Assembly: GCA_902593165.1 (NCBI GenBank)
Contig: CACJHI010000003.1
Coordinates: 25,067-89,066, forward strand
Reading direction: 5' to 3'
DNA: 64,000 nucleotides
Origin: an uncultured Bacteroidota bacterium
GTDB lineage: Bacteria; Bacteroidota; Bacteroidia; Flavobacteriales; Flavobacteriaceae
Shown piece by piece: positions 1-8,601 of the stretch. The position numbers and the translations under genes were made by a program. Under the pieces are notes generated by a model. The model made no database searches, had not been told where the DNA came from, and saw nothing but the letters and a program-made list of their open reading frames with translations. Every line of letters begins with the position of its first letter. Positions within the stretch are counted from its first letter, which is position 1.

Positions 1-26
1 TTTTTTTCTTGTTTTTTTACGAGCTG

Positions 27-34
27 CAAATTTA
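27..34 (-). promoter_or_regulatory. Possible -7 promoter box of a leftward gene beyond the window edge
   Basis: Read on the minus strand this is TAAATTTG, a full match to the Bacteroidota -7 consensus TAnnTTTG. It faces left, away from the first gene, and no start codon follows in the 26 bases left in the window. A divergent gene starting just outside is the simplest reading. No -33 TTG was identified at the usual distance. Confidence 0.35.
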
Positions 35-130
35 TAATTTTTTTCTTATAAAATAACTGATTTGTATTTTTTTTTTGCTTAAGGTTAAAAAAATATAATT
101 TTCACTAAGTTTATAAGTAAATACAATACT

Positions 131-1132
131 TTGAAAAGAAGAAAGTTTATAAATAATATTTTTATTTCATCTCTTGGACTAAGCTCAATTAGTTTGACAA
201 ATCCATTCCTCAAATCAAGTGATTTTCCATATAAATTGTCATTAGCTCAATTTTCACTTTTTCGTCTTGAAATTTCAGGAAAACTAGATCCTATGAATTT
301 TGCAAAAATTTCAAACGAACTAGGATTCCAAGGCCTAGAATACCTTCAAGGGTCATATGCTGGCGGACTTTTTGGAAAGAAAAAAGAAATTACATTAGAA
401 AGCATGAAAAAATTAGCTATGGATTTAAACAAAAGAGCAGAGGACTATGGAATGGAGAATATTTTAATAATGATTGACATTGGACCAGACCTTGGAAGTA
501 AAGTGGACAATTTGGATCCATACTATCCATGGATTGATTGCGCAAGTGAGATGAATTGTCATTCTGTGAGAGTTAATTTAAGAGGTTCTGATGATAATCT
601 TCCTCAATGGACTCAAAATTCAATTGAAAACTTAAGCAAGTTGTGCGAATATGCAAAACCGTTAAATATTAATGTTATAGTTGAAAACCATGGTGGTTTT
701 TCATCAAATGCAGATTACCTTGTAAATGTAATTGATAATGTTAATCACGAAAATGTTGGCACTCTCCCAGACTTCGGTAATTTTTGCATAAAACAAGATC
801 CAAAAAAATCTGAGGAGATATCAAAATTATTTACTCAGGGTGGTATAAAAGATTCAACTAGACCTCCCACACTATACGATACTTGTGCAGAAAGATTTGA
901 CATGTATGATGGAATTGAAAAGTTGATGAAATTTGCTAAAGGAGTAAGTGCAAAAACCCATGGATTTGATTCAAATGGCAATGATGTAGATATTGATTAC
1001 AAGAAAATGCTTCAAATTGTTAAAGATTCTGGTTATTCAGGTTTTATTGGAGTTGAAGCTCAAGCTTTTACAATGGATCCAATAGAAGCAATAAAAGCAT
1101 CAAAAAAATTATTACTAAATTCATATAGTTAA
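131..1132 (+). CDS. Sugar phosphate isomerase/epimerase-like TIM-barrel protein with export signal
   Basis: This is a xylose isomerase-like TIM barrel of 333 residues. Four acidic or His residues sit where the family binds its divalent metal: E185 (in VENHGG), D214 (LPDFGN), H277 (KTHGFD) and E309 (GVEAQ). The N-terminus (KRRKFINN followed by a hydrophobic stretch to about residue 22) resembles a Tat signal, so a periplasmic or membrane-attached location is inferred. The start is TTG; the next in-frame ATG, at codon 55, would remove the signal and part of the barrel. Periplasmic members of this family are common in Bacteroidota carbohydrate loci, but the substrate cannot be read from sequence. 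The DoxX-like gene follows after 9 bases. Confidence 0.8.
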   Translation: MKRRKFINNIFISSLGLSSISLTNPFLKSSDFPYKLSLAQFSLFRLEISGKLDPMNFAKISNELGFQGLEYLQGSYAGGLFGKKKEITLESMKKLAMDLNKRAEDYGMENILIMIDIGPDLGSKVDNLDPYYPWIDCASEMNCHSVRVNLRGSDDNLPQWTQNSIENLSKLCEYAKPLNINVIVENHGGFSSNADYLVNVIDNVNHENVGTLPDFGNFCIKQDPKKSEEISKLFTQGGIKDSTRPPTLYDTCAERFDMYDGIEKLMKFAKGVSAKTHGFDSNGNDVDIDYKKMLQIVKDSGYSGFIGVEAQAFTMDPIEAIKASKKLLLNSYS

Positions 1133-1141
1133 AAAAAGAAT

Positions 1142-1519
1142 ATGAAATTAATATCTAAAATCTTATCAGTAGTTGTAGGACTAACAGTAATTAATGTTTG
1201 GCTTTTTAGATCTAACAGATCAACATCCTATAGAGGAGGTGATGCCACAAACCTTCTTGAAGAATTTGAAGTTTACGGATTAGATGATTATTTTCTAATT
1301 ATTGGCATTGTTAAGGTTTCACTTGCAGTTATGCTACTATTAAGTTTATACTTTAAAAAATTAAGCTTTTTTGCTTCATCAGGGATTGCAATCATGATGC
1401 TTGTTGCAGTTTATATGCATATTCATGTTGGAGATGAACTTATTAAATCTATGCCAGCATCAGTAATGCTTGCTAGTTGCCTAATAATAGCCTTCTCCTC
1501 AAAAAAATCTGTTAAATGA
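1142..1519 (+). CDS. DoxX-like small membrane protein
   Basis: A 125-residue protein with an N-terminal hydrophobic segment (about 5-22) and three further segments (about 50-68, 73-93 and 104-119), giving four predicted membrane helices. The RGGD...LLEEFEVYGL stretch between helices 1 and 2 resembles DoxX-like (DoxX_2-type) proteins. The function of that family is poorly defined, so no reaction is assigned. It lies 9 bases downstream of the isomerase-like gene and is probably co-transcribed with it. Confidence 0.6.
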   Translation: MKLISKILSVVVGLTVINVWLFRSNRSTSYRGGDATNLLEEFEVYGLDDYFLIIGIVKVSLAVMLLLSLYFKKLSFFASSGIAIMMLVAVYMHIHVGDELIKSMPASVMLASCLIIAFSSKKSVK

Positions 1520-1543
1520 TTTTACAGCTATTGTGAGATATAA

Positions 1544-1551
1544 TATATTTG
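1544..1551 (+). promoter_or_regulatory. -7 promoter box (TATATTTG)
   Basis: A perfect match to the Bacteroidota -7 consensus TAnnTTTG, 21 bases upstream of the ATG of the next gene. Its last three bases are the TTG that a naive ORF caller takes as that gene's start. This placement supports the downstream ATG as the true start. No clear -33 element was seen. Confidence 0.5.
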
Positions 1552-1572
1552 GACCAATCAATAATTATAAAA

Positions 1573-1929
1573 ATGGAAATTAAAAGCATTCAAAAATTTA
1601 ATTTAATCAACTCAATAGCACTTATATCTATGTCGGCTTGGGGGTATATAGACACTAATTCATTCACTGCTCTTATTCCTGCTGCTTTTGGATTTATTTT
1701 ACTTGTTCTAGGGACAATGCTTACTAATGAGAAACTTGTTAAATTATCTGCTCACTTAGTTGTTCTATTTACTTTATTGATTTTACTTGCATTAGTTATC
1801 CAAGTATTACCTGGAGTTTTTGACAGAGGTGGAATTGGTTTGATTAGAGTTGTGCTAATGATTTCAACCTGTTCAATTGCAATGATCGTATTCGTGAAAA
1901 GTTTTATTGATAACAGAAAATCACGTTAA
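1573..1929 (+). CDS. Small four-helix membrane protein of unknown function
   Basis: Starting at the ATG (MEIKSIQKFN), the protein has 118 residues and about four hydrophobic segments separated by short loops. An upstream in-frame TTG would add eight residues but falls inside a perfect -7 promoter box, so the ATG is preferred. I do not recognise the family. It follows the DoxX-like gene on the same strand but appears to have its own promoter. Confidence 0.65.
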   Translation: MEIKSIQKFNLINSIALISMSAWGYIDTNSFTALIPAAFGFILLVLGTMLTNEKLVKLSAHLVVLFTLLILLALVIQVLPGVFDRGGIGLIRVVLMISTCSIAMIVFVKSFIDNRKSR

Positions 1930-1959
1930 TATCTTGATTCTATTTTGTATCTTTTAGAT

Positions 1960-2115
1960 ATGAAAAAAATGGACAAGTCATACCTTCAAAAAAAGATTAA
2001 TAAGCTTAACAAAAAAATTCACAGAGCAGAGTCTCAAAATGAAGAAAATAAAACATGGTGGAGGAAGTTAAAACTTTCTAAGCTTAAACATAGACTTAAC
2101 CATACCAATTCATAA
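1960..2115 (+). CDS. Small basic helical protein (51 aa)
   Basis: ATG to TAA encodes 51 residues, beginning MKKMDKSYLQKKINKLN, rich in Lys, Leu and Asn with no hydrophobic segment. It looks like a short helical hairpin or coiled coil; the C-terminal WWRKLKLSKLKHRL stretch loosely recalls YdcH/DUF465-like small proteins, but this is only a resemblance. It fills the gap before the subtilase gene exactly, with one base between its stop and the next ATG, which favours a real coupled gene. A box with one mismatch (TATCTTTT) lies 4 bases before its ATG. Confidence 0.5.
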   Translation: MKKMDKSYLQKKINKLNKKIHRAESQNEENKTWWRKLKLSKLKHRLNHTNS

Positions 2116-2116
2116 A

Positions 2117-3700
2117 ATGAAAAAAATATCCTTACTATTATTTACGATTTTAATTTATTCCTGTAGTTCAGTAAAATTTACTAACGACTACCTTACTGCT
2201 TCTTCTCTTAACATCAAAGCAGAATTTGATGAAAAGCAAAAAAAGAATTGGCATAATCTTGATCTTGAAAAAGATTCGATTCCAGGTATGAGTATTGAAA
2301 GAGCACACACTGAACTTCTAAAGGGCCTAAAGGGGAAAAAAGTTGTAGTAGCAGTAATTGATGCTGGGATTGATATTAATCATGAAGATCTTAGCGAAGT
2401 AATCTGGGTAAATAAAGATGAAATTCCAAATAACGGGATTGATGATGATAAAAATGGATATGTAGATGATGTGAATGGATGGAATTTCCTTGGAGACTCA
2501 TATAATGAAACTCTTGAGATGTCAAGAATTATTAGGGATGATTTAACTAATTACAGAAATTTTAAGTCTGCAATTAGTACGGTAGAAAAAAAAGTTAAAG
2601 AGTCTAAACAATCGTTAGATTTTTATAAAAAAATTATAGAAGACTATAAAGATGCAACTAAAATTATTTCTGATTACCTAGGAAAAGATGATTTCGTTCA
2701 GTCGGACATATTAAAAATAAATTCTAAGGATTCATTGATTCAAAAGTCCAAAGAATTAATTTCATTTTATAATTCAAGAGATCTTGACCTTGATTATCTT
2801 GAAGAGGGTGTTGAGTATTTCTCTGATCAAATAAATTACCATTATAATGTAGAATTTAACGGAAGGGCAGTTGTGGGTGATGATATTTATGATATAAATG
2901 ATATTGATTATGGCAACTCAAAAGTCCTTCATTCTAAAAACTCAGAAAGCCATGGTACACATGTATCCGGTATTATTGGTGGTATAAGAAATAATTCGAT
3001 TGGAAATAAGGGAATAAATAATAATGTTGAAATCATGGCAATTAGAGCTGTACCTAACGGAGACGAATATGATAAGGACATTGCTCTTGGAATAAGATAT
3101 GCTGTAGATAATGGAGCAAAAATAATTAACATGAGCTTTGGAAAGTCATTCTCAACTAATCCTGAGTGGGTTATTGACGCTATTAAATATGCTGCTAAAA
3201 ATGATGTTTTAATTGTTCATGCTGCTGGAAATGATGCAAAAGATTTAGATGAAATACAAAATGAAAATTATCCAAATGATCAGTATCTAGGCAAAGATGA
3301 ATTCTCAGATAACTTTATTAATGTTGGAGCTAGTTCAATTGAATTTAATGAAAATATTATTGCTGTTTTTTCAAATTATGGTCTTAAAAATGTAGACATA
3401 TTTGCCCCAGGCAACAGAGTATATTCATTGATGCCAGATAATGAGTATGCATATCAAAGTGGAACTTCCATGGCAGCCCCATCACTAACTGGTGTAGCAT
3501 CAATTTTACTGTCATATTTCCCTAAGCTATCTGCATCTAAATTGAAAGAGATTATTTTAGAAAGTGGTGTAGATGTAAATCTAAATGTCAAAATACCTGG
3601 TAAGGATGGACAAACAGATTTTAAATCATTATCAAAAACAGGTAAAATTGTGAATGCTTACAATGCTTTAATCCTGGCTTCAAAAAGTAAGAAGAAATAA
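2117..3700 (+). CDS. Subtilisin-like (S8) serine protease, lipoprotein
   Basis: A 527-residue peptidase of the S8 family. The N-terminus is a lipoprotein signal with lipobox IYSC, so acylation at C16 and anchoring in an outer or cell-surface membrane is expected. The catalytic triad is visible: D82 (VIDAGID), H279 (SHGTHVSG) and S451 (GTSMAAP). Just after the Asp is an Asp/Asn-rich segment (NGIDDDKNGYVDDVNGW) of the kind found in Bacteroidota subtilases, possibly calcium binding. Between Asp and His lies an insertion of roughly 170 residues rich in Lys, Asp and Ser and likely helical. No C-terminal type IX sorting domain is evident. Substrates are unknown. Confidence 0.92.
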   Translation: MKKISLLLFTILIYSCSSVKFTNDYLTASSLNIKAEFDEKQKKNWHNLDLEKDSIPGMSIERAHTELLKGLKGKKVVVAVIDAGIDINHEDLSEVIWVNKDEIPNNGIDDDKNGYVDDVNGWNFLGDSYNETLEMSRIIRDDLTNYRNFKSAISTVEKKVKESKQSLDFYKKIIEDYKDATKIISDYLGKDDFVQSDILKINSKDSLIQKSKELISFYNSRDLDLDYLEEGVEYFSDQINYHYNVEFNGRAVVGDDIYDINDIDYGNSKVLHSKNSESHGTHVSGIIGGIRNNSIGNKGINNNVEIMAIRAVPNGDEYDKDIALGIRYAVDNGAKIINMSFGKSFSTNPEWVIDAIKYAAKNDVLIVHAAGNDAKDLDEIQNENYPNDQYLGKDEFSDNFINVGASSIEFNENIIAVFSNYGLKNVDIFAPGNRVYSLMPDNEYAYQSGTSMAAPSLTGVASILLSYFPKLSASKLKEIILESGVDVNLNVKIPGKDGQTDFKSLSKTGKIVNAYNALILASKSKKK

Positions 3701-3704
3701 GCAT

Positions 3705-4733
3705 CTACTTATTGGCAAGCTGACCACATGCAGCATCGATGTCTTTTCCTCTAGATCTTCTTACAGTAACAGTAATATTATTCTTTTCAAGAAGATCTTT
3801 GTAAAGGTTAATCATGTTTTCACTAGCTGATTTAAAATTTTCATCACCGATTGAGTTATACTCTATTAGATTTACTTTGGATGGAATTGATTTACAATAT
3901 TTAATTAATGCTGAAATATGCTCAATACTATCATTAATATCTTTCCAGACTATATACTCAAAGGTTATCCTTCTCTTTGTTTTAGAATACCAATATGTTA
4001 GAGAGTCTTTAATCTCTTCTAATGAAAACTTTTTAGAGAATGGCATTATAAGATTTCTAGTTTCTTCAATGGCTGAATGCAGAGAAAGAGCCAGATTAAC
4101 TCTGAGATTTTCGTCAGCTAACTTTTTTATCATTTTTGGAATACCAGAAGTAGAAACTACAATCCTCTTTTGAGATATGTTAAGTCCTTTATCTGATGAT
4201 ATTTTTTCTATTGATTTTATGAGATTATTATAATTCATAAGAGGTTCACCCATTCCCATAAATACAATATTTGAAAGAGATCTATTGAAATACTTTAAAC
4301 TCTGATTATTTATTGTTACAACCTGATCATAAATTTCATCAGGATTAAGGTTTCTCATTCTTTTTAATTTTGAAGTAGCACAAAAATTGCAATCAAGACT
4401 ACATCCAACCTGTGAGGAAACACATGCAGTAGTTCTATCATCTGTTGGAATTAAAACTGATTCTACAGTATAATCATCGAAAAGTTTTACCGCATTTTTA
4501 ATAGTTCCATCTGAACTTTTTTGAATCTTATCGACCTCAATATGGTTAATTACAAAATGAGAATCTAGCATGAATCTAAGCTCTTTTGAAAGATTGGTCA
4601 TCTCATCAAAGGAATGAGAAGATTTTTTCCATATCCATTCGTAGACTTGCTTTCCCCTATATGAGTCAAAACCTTTTTCTTTAAAGAAATCAATTATTTG
4701 ATCTTCAGATAAATTTCTAATATCAATTTTCAT
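3705..4733 (-). CDS. rlmN: Dual-specificity RNA methyltransferase RlmN (23S rRNA A2503, C2)
   Basis: A radical-SAM methyltransferase that methylates C2 of A2503 in 23S rRNA and, in characterised homologues, A37 of some tRNAs. The radical-SAM cluster CxxxCxxC is at C111, C115 and C118 (CSLDCNFC). The two mechanistic cysteines known from E. coli RlmN correspond to C104 and C336 by spacing. GMGEPLMNYNN is the SAM-binding GGE-type motif. At 342 residues the length is normal. Its stop lies 4 bases from the stop of the convergent subtilase gene. Confidence 0.97.
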   Translation of the reverse strand: MKIDIRNLSEDQIIDFFKEKGFDSYRGKQVYEWIWKKSSHSFDEMTNLSKELRFMLDSHFVINHIEVDKIQKSSDGTIKNAVKLFDDYTVESVLIPTDDRTTACVSSQVGCSLDCNFCATSKLKRMRNLNPDEIYDQVVTINNQSLKYFNRSLSNIVFMGMGEPLMNYNNLIKSIEKISSDKGLNISQKRIVVSTSGIPKMIKKLADENLRVNLALSLHSAIEETRNLIMPFSKKFSLEEIKDSLTYWYSKTKRRITFEYIVWKDINDSIEHISALIKYCKSIPSKVNLIEYNSIGDENFKSASENMINLYKDLLEKNNITVTVRRSRGKDIDAACGQLANK

Positions 4734-4760
4734 TTCGAGCGTAAATTTAAACTAATTAGT

Positions 4761-4768
4761 TAGATTTG
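4761..4768 (+). promoter_or_regulatory. -7 promoter box (TAGATTTG)
   Basis: Perfect TAnnTTTG match only 5 bases upstream of the ATG of the SDR gene. If transcription starts about 7 bases after the box, the mRNA would be leaderless or nearly so. It lies in the 40-base divergent region between rlmN and the SDR gene. Confidence 0.5.
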
Positions 4769-4773
4769 CTTCT

Positions 4774-5571
4774 ATGAAAAATTCTTATGCTTTAGTTACA
4801 GGCGCAACATCAGGGATAGGACTAGAGATTTCTAGAGATCTTGCTGTAAGAGGATATAATTTAATATTAGTTGCAAGAACAAAAGAAAACTTAAGTAAAA
4901 CATCTAGAGAATTAATTAAAGAGTATAATATTAAATGTGATTACTTTTCTTCTGATCTGACTTTAATTAACTCCCCTGAGGAAATTTATCAGTTTACTAA
5001 TCAAAAACAATATAACATTGAAATTCTTATCAATAATGCTGGATATGCATTACCAAACGCATTCCATATTAATTCGATGGAAGATGAAGAGAAATGTTTA
5101 AGAGTATTGGGAACTTCTGTTATTGCTCTTACAAAAAAGTATATTAATGATATGATATCAAATGGTGGTGGAAAGATAATGATTGTCTCTTCCGTAGCTG
5201 CATTTGCTCCGGCCTCCTCTCTTCAATCTCTTTATGGTCCAGTAAAAACTTTTATGAACAGATTTAGCGAATCCTTAAATTTTTACAACAAATACGGGAT
5301 TACATCAACTGCGGTCTGCCCAGGTTATACAGTTACAAACTTTCACACAGCAAGCGGTGTTCAGGAGGAAATGGACAGTGTACCTAGTTTTTTAAAGAAA
5401 AGTGCAAAGAGAATTGCAAAGGAAGGAGTTGATGCAATGTTAAAGGGGAAAAAAGTATCTGTTCCAACTAAAACGTGGAAAATAATTGTATTCTTATTAA
5501 AAATTATACCTCATTCTGTTTTTAGCTTAGTAAGTGGTTTATTGGCCCCTGGCAGGTATGACGATATTTAA
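4774..5571 (+). CDS. SDR family NAD(P)-dependent oxidoreductase (DltE-like)
   Basis: A classical short-chain dehydrogenase of 265 residues. The cofactor motif TGATSGIG is at residues 9-16, NNAG at 87-90, the catalytic Ser at about 140, and YxxxK at Y154 and K158. The C-terminal stretch after residue 230 is hydrophobic (KIIVFLLKIIPHSVFSLVSGLL), as in the DltE/YdfG-like branch, and may contact membrane. The substrate is unknown. It overlaps the convergent second SDR gene by 4 bases at the stop codons. Confidence 0.88.
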   Translation: MKNSYALVTGATSGIGLEISRDLAVRGYNLILVARTKENLSKTSRELIKEYNIKCDYFSSDLTLINSPEEIYQFTNQKQYNIEILINNAGYALPNAFHINSMEDEEKCLRVLGTSVIALTKKYINDMISNGGGKIMIVSSVAAFAPASSLQSLYGPVKTFMNRFSESLNFYNKYGITSTAVCPGYTVTNFHTASGVQEEMDSVPSFLKKSAKRIAKEGVDAMLKGKKVSVPTKTWKIIVFLLKIIPHSVFSLVSGLLAPGRYDDI

Positions 5572-6347
5572 TATGATTTTAGAAGACCCCCATCAATTGG
5601 AATTGAAGCTCCATTAATATAAGATGCCTTATCAGAACTAAGAAAAGATACTAGATATCCATATTCCTCAGTTTTTCCTAGTCTATTTAGTGGTACTAAA
5701 GACTTCATCTTCTCTAAGACTTCGTCCTCAGATATATTTAAGGATTTTGATTTCTCTTTATTTAGTTCTTTAATTCTCTCAGTGTCAAAATATCCAGTTA
5801 AGATTGAGTTAATAGTGATTCCATCTTTACCTATGTCAACTGATAAGCTTTTCGCCCAAGCAACGACTGCAGACCTTATACTATTTGATAGCACAAGATA
5901 ATTAAGAGGTTCCTTCACAGATACTGAGGTAACATTAATTATTCTACCCCATTTATTTTTTTGCATATGTGGAATAACTAATGATGTAGTATGCACGACA
6001 CTTTTAAATAATAAATCAAATGCTTCTTGATAAGAATCAATATTTTTCGATAATGAATTTCCAGCTGAAGGACCCTGCGTATTATTTACTAAAATATCTA
6101 CTTGATTATTTTTAATATATTTTTCTATCTTAATTTTATACTCCTCAAATTTTGAAAAATCCACAACTAAATAACTATGACTTTCAGAGTTGGGAAGTTG
6201 GCCAACAATTTCTTTTAGTTTAGTTTCATTTCTTGCCATAAGACAAACTCTTGCTCCAGAATTTGCCAGTTCAGTTGCAATACCTAGTCCAATCCCTTTA
6301 CTGCTTCCTCCTATTAAAGCATTTTTTCCTGTTAAATCTATTTTCAT
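5568..6347 (-). CDS. SDR family protein lacking the canonical Tyr-Lys pair
   Basis: A Rossmann-fold SDR protein of 259 residues with cofactor motif GGSSKGIG at 13-20 and NNTQGP at 88-93. Where classical SDRs have YxxSK, this one reads LVLSN (residues 151-155), so both the catalytic Tyr and Lys are replaced; Tyr150 is present but out of register by one. Some 3-oxoacyl-ACP reductase-like SDRs of the LALSN type show the same change, so it is a subfamily trait rather than damage. The start overlaps the stop of the cupin gene by 4 bases, so the two are translationally coupled. Substrate unknown. Confidence 0.82.
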   Translation of the reverse strand: MKIDLTGKNALIGGSSKGIGLGIATELANSGARVCLMARNETKLKEIVGQLPNSESHSYLVVDFSKFEEYKIKIEKYIKNNQVDILVNNTQGPSAGNSLSKNIDSYQEAFDLLFKSVVHTTSLVIPHMQKNKWGRIINVTSVSVKEPLNYLVLSNSIRSAVVAWAKSLSVDIGKDGITINSILTGYFDTERIKELNKEKSKSLNISEDEVLEKMKSLVPLNRLGKTEEYGYLVSFLSSDKASYINGASIPIDGGLLKSY

Positions 6348-6655
6348 CCCAAGTCATCTCTTTTTGGACTAAAAACATCCATTAATATACACTCACTAAT
6401 AGCTCTTCCTGAATGAGGGACGTTTGATGGTATAAGAAATGTAGATCCCTTACTACAAATATTCTTTTTACCATCTATTGTGAATTCAAATTCACCCTCA
6501 ATAACGTGCATTAATTGTTCATTTACATGATTATGCTCTGGAAGGCTAGCCCCCTTATCAATCTCCCAATACACCCAAGTGAATTCAGAGCCGTGTATTA
6601 TCCTTCCATGGAAACCTGGCATTATTTCATTTGAATTTAATTCTTTAATATTCAT
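6344..6655 (-). CDS. Cupin domain protein
   Basis: A single-domain cupin of 103 residues. The metal-binding motif 1 is visible as PEHNHVNEQLMHVIEGEFEF (His, His, Gln/Glu and a following Gly) and motif 2 as the PSNVPHSG segment containing the final His. Small cupins of this kind often bind a metal and act on small organic acids or sugars. It is the first gene of a two-gene unit with the atypical SDR, which suggests they act on the same metabolite; this is inference. Confidence 0.85.
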   Translation of the reverse strand: MNIKELNSNEIMPGFHGRIIHGSEFTWVYWEIDKGASLPEHNHVNEQLMHVIEGEFEFTIDGKKNICSKGSTFLIPSNVPHSGRAISECILMDVFSPKRDDLG

Positions 6656-6675
6656 ATTTAGTTATTTATGTTTTA

Positions 6676-6795
6676 TCATAGTAATCCTATCAAATAAAAA
6701 AGTAATACCACGATAATAATAACAATAAAGAAACTAATTATAATTCTTTTTGCAACCTTTATCACTATACTATTTTTTTGATTTTTTTGGTTCAT
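6676..6795 (-). CDS. Possible 39-aa single-pass membrane protein
   Basis: An ATG-to-TGA frame on the minus strand encodes 39 residues: a basic, Asn/Lys-rich start (MNQKNQKNSIVIKVAKR) followed by one hydrophobic helix rich in Ile and Val. The positive-inside layout is what a small membrane protein would show. It occupies most of the otherwise empty 244-base gap between the cupin and the symporter gene. No family is recognised, and AT-rich intergenic DNA can yield such frames by chance. Confidence 0.4.
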   Translation of the reverse strand: MNQKNQKNSIVIKVAKRIIISFFIVIIIVVLLFYLIGLL

Positions 6796-6899
6796 CGATA
6801 AACTCTTGGACTTTAATTTTTTAAATTAAACAAAAATTCTAATTTTATACAATAACTAAACAAAATCAACAAAACTTTTTAATTTAAACTTTTATCTAA

Positions 6900-8588
6900 A
6901 TGAGTGGGACTTTTGAATTATTAGATTATCTAATCTTTGGGCTTTATGCTATAACTATATTAGGAATAGGTTTATGGGTCTCACGAGATAAAAAAGGAAA
7001 GCAAAAAAATGCTGAAGATTATTTTCTAGCTAGCAAATCTCTTCCATGGTGGGCAGTTGGAGCCTCCTTAATTGCTGCAAATATTTCTGCTGAACAATTT
7101 ATTGGTATGTCGGGATCAGGATTTGCTCTTGGTTTAGCTATTGCATCTTATGAATGGATGGCTGCAATTACTCTTTTAGTTGTAGGTAAATATTTCCTTC
7201 CAATTTTTATTGAAAAAGGTCTTTATACAATCCCAGAATTTATTGAGAAAAGATATAGCACTAACCTAAAAACAATACTTGCTATTTTCTGGATTGCACT
7301 TTTTGTATTCGTAAATTTAACAACAGTATTATTTTTAGGAGGAAAGGCTCTTGACACTATTATTGGTGTTGGTGATGGATCTATTCTATTAAATAGCATT
7401 ATTGGACTTGGGTTATTTGCTGCTGCATATTCCCTCTGGGGAGGACTAGCCTCCGTTGCTTGGACAGATGTCATTCAAGTAGTTATTTTAATTTTTGGAG
7501 GTCTTTTAATGACATATTTTGCTCTTGCTAACGTAACAGATTCAGGAAGCTTTATTGACGGTATGAAGTATGTGTATGAAAAAGCACCAGAAAGATTTTC
7601 AATGATATTGTCTCAAGGAGAAATTATAAAACCAAATGGCGGTGATGCCTGGTGGGATCTTCCAGGACTTGCAGTATTAATTGGAGGTATGTGGGTAGCT
7701 AATCTATATTATTGGGGGTTTAATCAATATATAATTCAAAGAACACTAGCAGCAAAAAGTCTCGCCGAGGGTCAGAAAGGTATTGTTTTTGCAGCTTTCC
7801 TAAAATTAATAATCCCAGTTATCGTTGTTTTACCAGGTATTATAGCATATGTAATGAATATAGATGACACAGGTATGCTCACAACTGCATCTGTTGACCC
7901 AGGCTTTATAGGCGCTGCAGGAAATTTTGCAAACGATAATGCTGCACCTTGGTTAATTAAAAATTTTATTCCTGTTGGTGTAAAAGGCTTAATTCTTGCT
8001 GCACTTGCTGCTGCAATTGTTTCTTCATTAGCTTCAATGTTAAACTCTACATCTACGATTTTTACAATGGATATATATAAGTCTCATTTCAATAAAAATG
8101 CTTCGGATGCTAAAATGGTATCAGTTGGAAGGATTACTGCAGTTGTAGCTTTAATTATTGCAATAATAATTGCACCTCAGTTAGGAAGTCTTGGGCAAGT
8201 ATTTATATTTATTCAAGAGTATACTGGAGTTGTAAGCCCAGGGATCTTAGCAGTGTTTTTAATGGGTCTATTTTATAAAAAGGCCACAAATAATGGTGCC
8301 ATATGGGGAGCCATATTATCAATCCCTATAGCTATGTACTTTAAAGTTGCGCCTAAAGCGTGGAGTGATGCTTCAATTTTTGTTGAATTACCATTTATGC
8401 ATCAAATGGGTTACACATGTATTGTTACTCTTGCTATAATAGCACTTATAAGTTATCTGGATGGAAATCAAGATGACCCAAAAGGTATAAATCTTACAAA
8501 AAAATTATTTGCAACAAATAAGACATTTAATATTGGAGCATTTAGTGTACTACTTATCACAGCATTTTTATATGCAATGTTTTGGTAA
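6900..8588 (+). CDS. Sodium/solute symporter of the SGLT type (SSS family)
   Basis: A 562-residue inner-membrane transporter with about 14 hydrophobic segments. The segment AANISAEQFIGMSGSG (residues 59-74) is the hallmark of the SSS/SGLT branch and lies in the helix that forms part of the sodium and substrate sites. It resembles vSGLT-type sugar transporters, so sodium-driven uptake of a monosaccharide or similar solute is inferred; the exact substrate is not readable. The surface lipoprotein gene follows 13 bases downstream on the same strand, which could link uptake with a cell-surface protein. Confidence 0.93.
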   Translation: MSGTFELLDYLIFGLYAITILGIGLWVSRDKKGKQKNAEDYFLASKSLPWWAVGASLIAANISAEQFIGMSGSGFALGLAIASYEWMAAITLLVVGKYFLPIFIEKGLYTIPEFIEKRYSTNLKTILAIFWIALFVFVNLTTVLFLGGKALDTIIGVGDGSILLNSIIGLGLFAAAYSLWGGLASVAWTDVIQVVILIFGGLLMTYFALANVTDSGSFIDGMKYVYEKAPERFSMILSQGEIIKPNGGDAWWDLPGLAVLIGGMWVANLYYWGFNQYIIQRTLAAKSLAEGQKGIVFAAFLKLIIPVIVVLPGIIAYVMNIDDTGMLTTASVDPGFIGAAGNFANDNAAPWLIKNFIPVGVKGLILAALAAAIVSSLASMLNSTSTIFTMDIYKSHFNKNASDAKMVSVGRITAVVALIIAIIIAPQLGSLGQVFIFIQEYTGVVSPGILAVFLMGLFYKKATNNGAIWGAILSIPIAMYFKVAPKAWSDASIFVELPFMHQMGYTCIVTLAIIALISYLDGNQDDPKGINLTKKLFATNKTFNIGAFSVLLITAFLYAMFW

Positions 8589-8601
8589 GTAACGGTTTAT
8601 T

